Program-made: the position numbers and the translations under genes
In this document: piece after piece, positions 62,528-64,000 of the stretch
Layout of the letters: each line of letters starts with the position of its first letter
How positions within the stretch are numbered: position 1 is the stretch's first letter
Source of the DNA: Struthidea cinerea
Taxonomy: Eukaryota; Chordata; Aves; Passeriformes; Corcoracidae
DNA: 64,000 nucleotides
Direction of reading: 5' to 3'
NCBI GenBank assembly: GCA_013397865.1
Contig: VZTI01003892.1
Span: 519,181 to 583,180 of the forward strand
Notes under the pieces: generated by a model
What the model was told of the DNA's origin: nothing
What the model saw: the letters and a program-made list of their open reading frames with translations, nothing else
The model's database searches: none

Positions 62528-64000
62528 GATAAAAGTTACCTTTCCTTAACCGTTTCAGCACTGAGACTCCTTGTAGGTGGTAACAGACAAAGGGAGATTC
62601 AAAACCTAGTATCAAAGAACCATGTCCCAATAAATGACTATTTAGGGAAAGTGTTTAAGTTCCTCACTCTCAGGACCTTGGTTCGACAGAACAGAAAATT
62701 GGGGGCCACCTATTCATCTTCTCAACCTAACCCTTCAGTTTGCTTCTTCTGCCTGAACACTCTAGTAGGACAAAGGAGGTAATTAGACTGCAAGCAGCTG
62801 GACTGACAAAGGATTGGGACCACACCTCGTACAAAATGCTTTAGGTTTTTGTCTTTTGTGGATCACTTTGTAATGCATTTCAAGAAAGCAAATGCACGAA
62901 GCAGGACAAAGAAACCCCAGAGGTTGTTCCTTTTGTGCTCACTACTACCACACAGAAGTTTGACATCAATATACGAAGTTATGTTAAAATCAGGAAATGG
63001 AAGGCTGTCAGTAGACCTGTTTCCCATAACTGCATTGGTATTTGATGAAGTTTTCAATTTGAATACTCTGGACTAAACTAGACAGTCTAATTATTCTTTC
63101 TCATAACAAACAGTTTTCAAGAAAGAGCTTTCGATGTAGGATGAAAATACCAGATGGATCATCTTCCATTTAAAACATGATGTTGCAGCTAAAGAAAGCA
63201 TAAGGGTGTCATTCAAATTTTGTGCCTAATCCTTCTCCCTATTCTGTGTTCCAGGAGAAACTTGACTGAATGAATAACTACTGAGCATGAGGCAGTAAAA
63301 TATGGGGGTTTTTATGACTAACAAGAATGAATTTATCCTACCTTTGTGTAGGATAAATGGAAGATAGTTCTGTACATGTTTATTATCCTAGATTTACTAA
63401 ACAACAGAAATCAGCTTTCCAATGTCCAGTAAACAATGAACAAAGAAAACTTTTAATTCTCATTTCTCTGCCTACCTTTATCCCACCATCCTGTTATTAG
63501 TAAGATGGACTTAAAAAGCCAGTTTTCCCTCTTGGAACAAAGCACAAACCAAACATTCTGCACCATCCAGGGTTTTTTTCTGTAGTTCATTTATAAACCA
63601 AGGCTTACTGCATCCATAAGGGAATACAGAAGAAAGAAAAGCATCGTTTTGTGGGCATTATTACAGCAACAAAATGACACGAAGCAACCTCTAATCCAGC
63701 TGCTGGTACACATGGTACACATGCAGCAAATGACCTTAGATCAGCTTACATTATATTAGAATCACATTCTATAGTAATGTAAAACATAGGTATATTTTAG
63801 TAAAACAATCATTTTTTTCTCCTAAGCAGATTTCAAATATTAGTATATTTACTTCTCTTTGATGTCTATTCTCATTCTGCATTTAGACATGAGTAACTCA
63901 GTTACAGCTCATCTCATAAAATTTTTTAGAACTTTTATCATCATCATCATTGTAGTGTTTTTGCTCAGAACAGTATTCTTTCTTCTCTAACTAAAAAGTG

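Larger units (their letters stand above)
1..64000 (-). other. RNF150: RNF150 gene body (partial; internal exons 2-6 with introns)
   Basis: Five minus-strand exons join in frame into one open protein segment of 238 codons. It reads in order: end of a PA (protease-associated) domain, one membrane helix, a basic juxtamembrane stretch, a C3H2C3 RING and an acidic cytoplasmic tail. This is the layout of the Goliath family of endosomal E3 ubiquitin ligases. RNF150 is preferred over its paralogue RNF130 because the RING reads PWLLDHRTCPMCKMNILKA and the tail contains GGPPTNQITGASD, both as I remember RNF150; RNF130 has a different tail. The family usually has seven coding exons, so the first (signal peptide, most of PA) and last (C-terminal end, 3' UTR) are missing here. 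Exon numbering assumes that seven-exon layout. All other DNA in the window is intron of this gene. Confidence 0.93.
35735..64000 (-). other. RNF150: RNF150 intron 1 (partial, at least 28 kb)
   Basis: The intron upstream of exon 2 runs off the right end. It contains CR1 fragments, two LTRs, small tandem duplications and a 130-base gap. Stretches without a named feature (36601-41442, 41617-46074, 48907-51853, 53032-54029, 54086-55528, 57881-62328 and 62528-64000) hold only short frames without recognisable domains. The CpG-rich first exon expected for RNF150 was not found. Confidence 0.85.

Overview
This is intronic DNA from a vertebrate protein-coding gene, almost certainly in a bird and probably a songbird. 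The one gene I can support is RNF150, a membrane-anchored RING-H2 E3 ubiquitin ligase of the Goliath/RNF130 family. It lies on the minus strand. Five internal coding exons are visible at 35734-35484, 29451-29380, 28962-28880, 22350-22254 and 16663-16453. All have GT-AG borders and matching phases, and together they give 714 coding bases (238 codons). They encode the end of the luminal PA domain, the transmembrane helix, the juxtamembrane basic segment, the complete RING-H2 finger and most of the cytoplasmic tail. The first exon (start codon, signal peptide, most of the PA domain) should lie beyond the right end. The last exon (final C-terminal residues and 3' UTR) was not found and probably lies beyond the left end.

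The bird assignment rests on repeats. There are about eleven CR1 LINE fragments, several ending in the typical (ATTCTATG)-like 3' tail. There are also five LTRs of endogenous retroviruses, two of which resemble ERVL-type LTRs that I recall from passerine genomes. I see no bacterial-type genes, CRISPR arrays, rRNA or convincing tRNA genes.

Layout from left to right: 1-16452 is the intron after exon 6, with a GC-rich solo LTR at 3963-4583 and an old LTR at 9795-10385. 16453-16663 is exon 6, followed by an intron with an AT-rich palindromic tract near 18.5 kb. 22254-22350 is exon 5 (second half of the RING). The next intron holds a solo LTR at 26130-26485. 28880-29451 holds exons 4 and 3, only 417 bases apart. 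35484-35734 is exon 2, with a sense-oriented CR1 starting 57 bases from its acceptor. 35735-64000 is part of a large first intron with CR1 pieces, two further LTRs (51854-53031 with a CpG-rich core, and 55529-56082), a perfect 96-base tandem duplication beside an assembly gap, and small tandem duplications.

The most interesting structures are regulatory cargo in the LTRs rather than a new gene system. The LTR at 3963-4583 has a perfect 6-base target duplication, near-perfect terminal inverted repeats, two identical E2F-like sites 22 bases apart and three YY1-like motifs. The LTR at 26130-26485 has a perfect 6-base target duplication and a perfect 10-base hairpin. I saw no sign of an undescribed multi-gene system.
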